This document shows, in pieces, positions 63,308 through 64,000 of a DNA stretch of 64,000 nt. Under the pieces are notes generated by a model. That model did no database searches. It saw nothing but the letters and a program-made list of their open reading frames with translations, and was not told the DNA's origin. Source of the stretch: Eubacteriales bacterium (GTDB lineage Bacteria; Bacillota_A; Clostridia; Saccharofermentanales; DTU023); the NCBI GenBank assembly GCA_030532185.1, contig JAUNLO010000003.1, forward strand, positions 1-64,000, in the 5' to 3' direction. Within the stretch, counting starts at the first letter, position 1. Every line of letters starts with the position of its first letter. Made by a program: the position numbers and the translations under genes.

Positions 63308-64000
63308 ATGAAGAAAAAACTCAGCCTATTGTTAGCTCTGATTCTGCTACTCGGTGTTTTTGCAGCACCCACTCTGATGTTTGCTGAAACTGAAGAAGAG
63401 CCCAAATCCCTTAAGGATGTACCTGATTGGGATGGTACCGAAGCCGAATTCCACATTGGTATCGTTACTGGTACTGTATCCCAGAGTGAGGATGACCTGC
63501 GTGGTGCTGAAGAACTCATCCGCCGCTATGGTGACAGTAAAGAAGGTGGTATGATTACCCACCTGACTTACCCGGACAACTTTATGTCAGAGCAAGAAAC
63601 CACTATCTCCCAGATCGTGGGTTTGGCTGATGACCCTCTGATGAAGGTTATCGTGGTTAACCAATCCGTACCTGGTACAGCAGCAGCTTTCAACCAAATC
63701 CGGGAATTCCGTGATGACGTTCTGCTACTCGCCGGTGAATCTCACGAAGACCCCACCGTTATCACTCCCGCAGCCGACTACTGCGTTTCCGTTGACAAGG
63801 TTGGCCAAGGTTATCTGATGCCTTACGCTGCTAAAGAGCTCGGCGCCAAGACCTTTGTTCACGTTTCCTTCCCCCGTCACTTAAGCCAAGAAATCATGGC
63901 TCAGCGCCACGCTATTCTGGCCGCTTCCTGCGAAGAATTAGGTATCGAATTCTCCGACGAAACCGCACCCGACCCCATGTCCGATATCGGTATCCCCGGC
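63308..64000 (+). CDS. DUF3798 secreted binding-protein-like, cut by the window edge
   Basis: An incomplete gene of at least 231 codons, open at the right edge. A signal peptide (about 1-26, cleavage after MFA) lacks a lipobox Cys. The mature part has FHIGIVTGTVSQSEDDLRGA, THLTYPDNFMSEQETTISQI, VVNQSVPGTAAAF, and TFVHVSFPRHLS, followed by ETAPDPMSDIG, which match the DUF3798 family, related to periplasmic-binding-like proteins. GGAGG lies seven bases before the ATG, and a good promoter is at 63203. It is probably the binding component of an ABC importer encoded to the right. The ligand is unknown. Confidence 0.85.
   Translation, partial: MKKKLSLLLALILLLGVFAAPTLMFAETEEEPKSLKDVPDWDGTEAEFHIGIVTGTVSQSEDDLRGAEELIRRYGDSKEGGMITHLTYPDNFMSEQETTISQIVGLADDPLMKVIVVNQSVPGTAAAFNQIREFRDDVLLLAGESHEDPTVITPAADYCVSVDKVGQGYLMPYAAKELGAKTFVHVSFPRHLSQEIMAQRHAILAASCEELGIEFSDETAPDPMSDIGIPG

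Overview
The window looks like chromosomal DNA from a low-to-mid G+C Gram-positive anaerobe of the Bacillota, most likely class Clostridia. The evidence is a continuous S10-spc-alpha ribosomal cluster running into ecfA-ecfT-truA, a zinc-type S14 (rpsN), an adenylate kinase with a four-Cys lid, a CIRCE/HrcA element, strong AGGAGG-type ribosome binding sites, several TTG/GTG starts, and a formate-tetrahydrofolate ligase. Genus and species cannot be fixed from the sequence alone. No phage, insertion sequence, CRISPR array or integrase was seen.

Layout. 1-986: the decayed remnant of an L-cysteine desulfidase (cyuA/UPF0597) gene. 983-8066 (minus strand): a probable six-gene operon tctC-tctB-tctA-aroA-lacI-SLC13, in which an EPSP synthase sits between two organic-acid transport systems. 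8067-8527: a divergent control region with two promoters and four CG-centred LacI-type operator candidates. 8528-17401: a second LacI regulator, a PfkB/ribokinase-family kinase, a complete Opp/Dpp-type ABC importer and an M20 dipeptidase, apparently one operon. 17552-20702: D-serine dehydratase and leucyl aminopeptidase. 20962-24486: a DUF1461 membrane protein divergent from clpB, with a perfect CIRCE element between them. 24932-31453: a DtxR-family metalloregulator, then hisS, aspS, lepB and lepA. 31636-34178: tRNA-Leu(TAG), a Crp/Fnr regulator and fhs. 34274-39998: a PucR/CdaR-like regulator followed by ftsE-ftsX-murein hydrolase-ctpA, a cell-division and wall-remodelling module. 40106-41140: trpS.

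41571-57767 holds the ribosomal supercluster: rpsJ through rplQ with secY, adk, map, infA and rpoA embedded. Two candidate structured mRNA leaders sit in front of rpsJ and rpsM. Several r-proteins (L22, L16, S5, L17) are longer than usual. The cluster is followed by an ECF transporter module in which EcfA1 and EcfA2 are fused into one protein, then ecfT and truA, then pncB, and finally a DUF3798 secreted protein cut by the window edge.

The genes suggest a peptide- and amino-acid-using anaerobe: peptide import with intracellular dipeptidase and aminopeptidase, D-serine deamination, and one-carbon metabolism through Fhs. The less ordinary points are the aroA/transport operon with its LacI operators, the LacI-kinase-Opp-PepV operon, the structured leader before rpsM, the fused EcfA, the long FtsE tail, and short tandem repeats that begin at or span the stop codons of several genes (aroA, pepV, clpB, ctpA).
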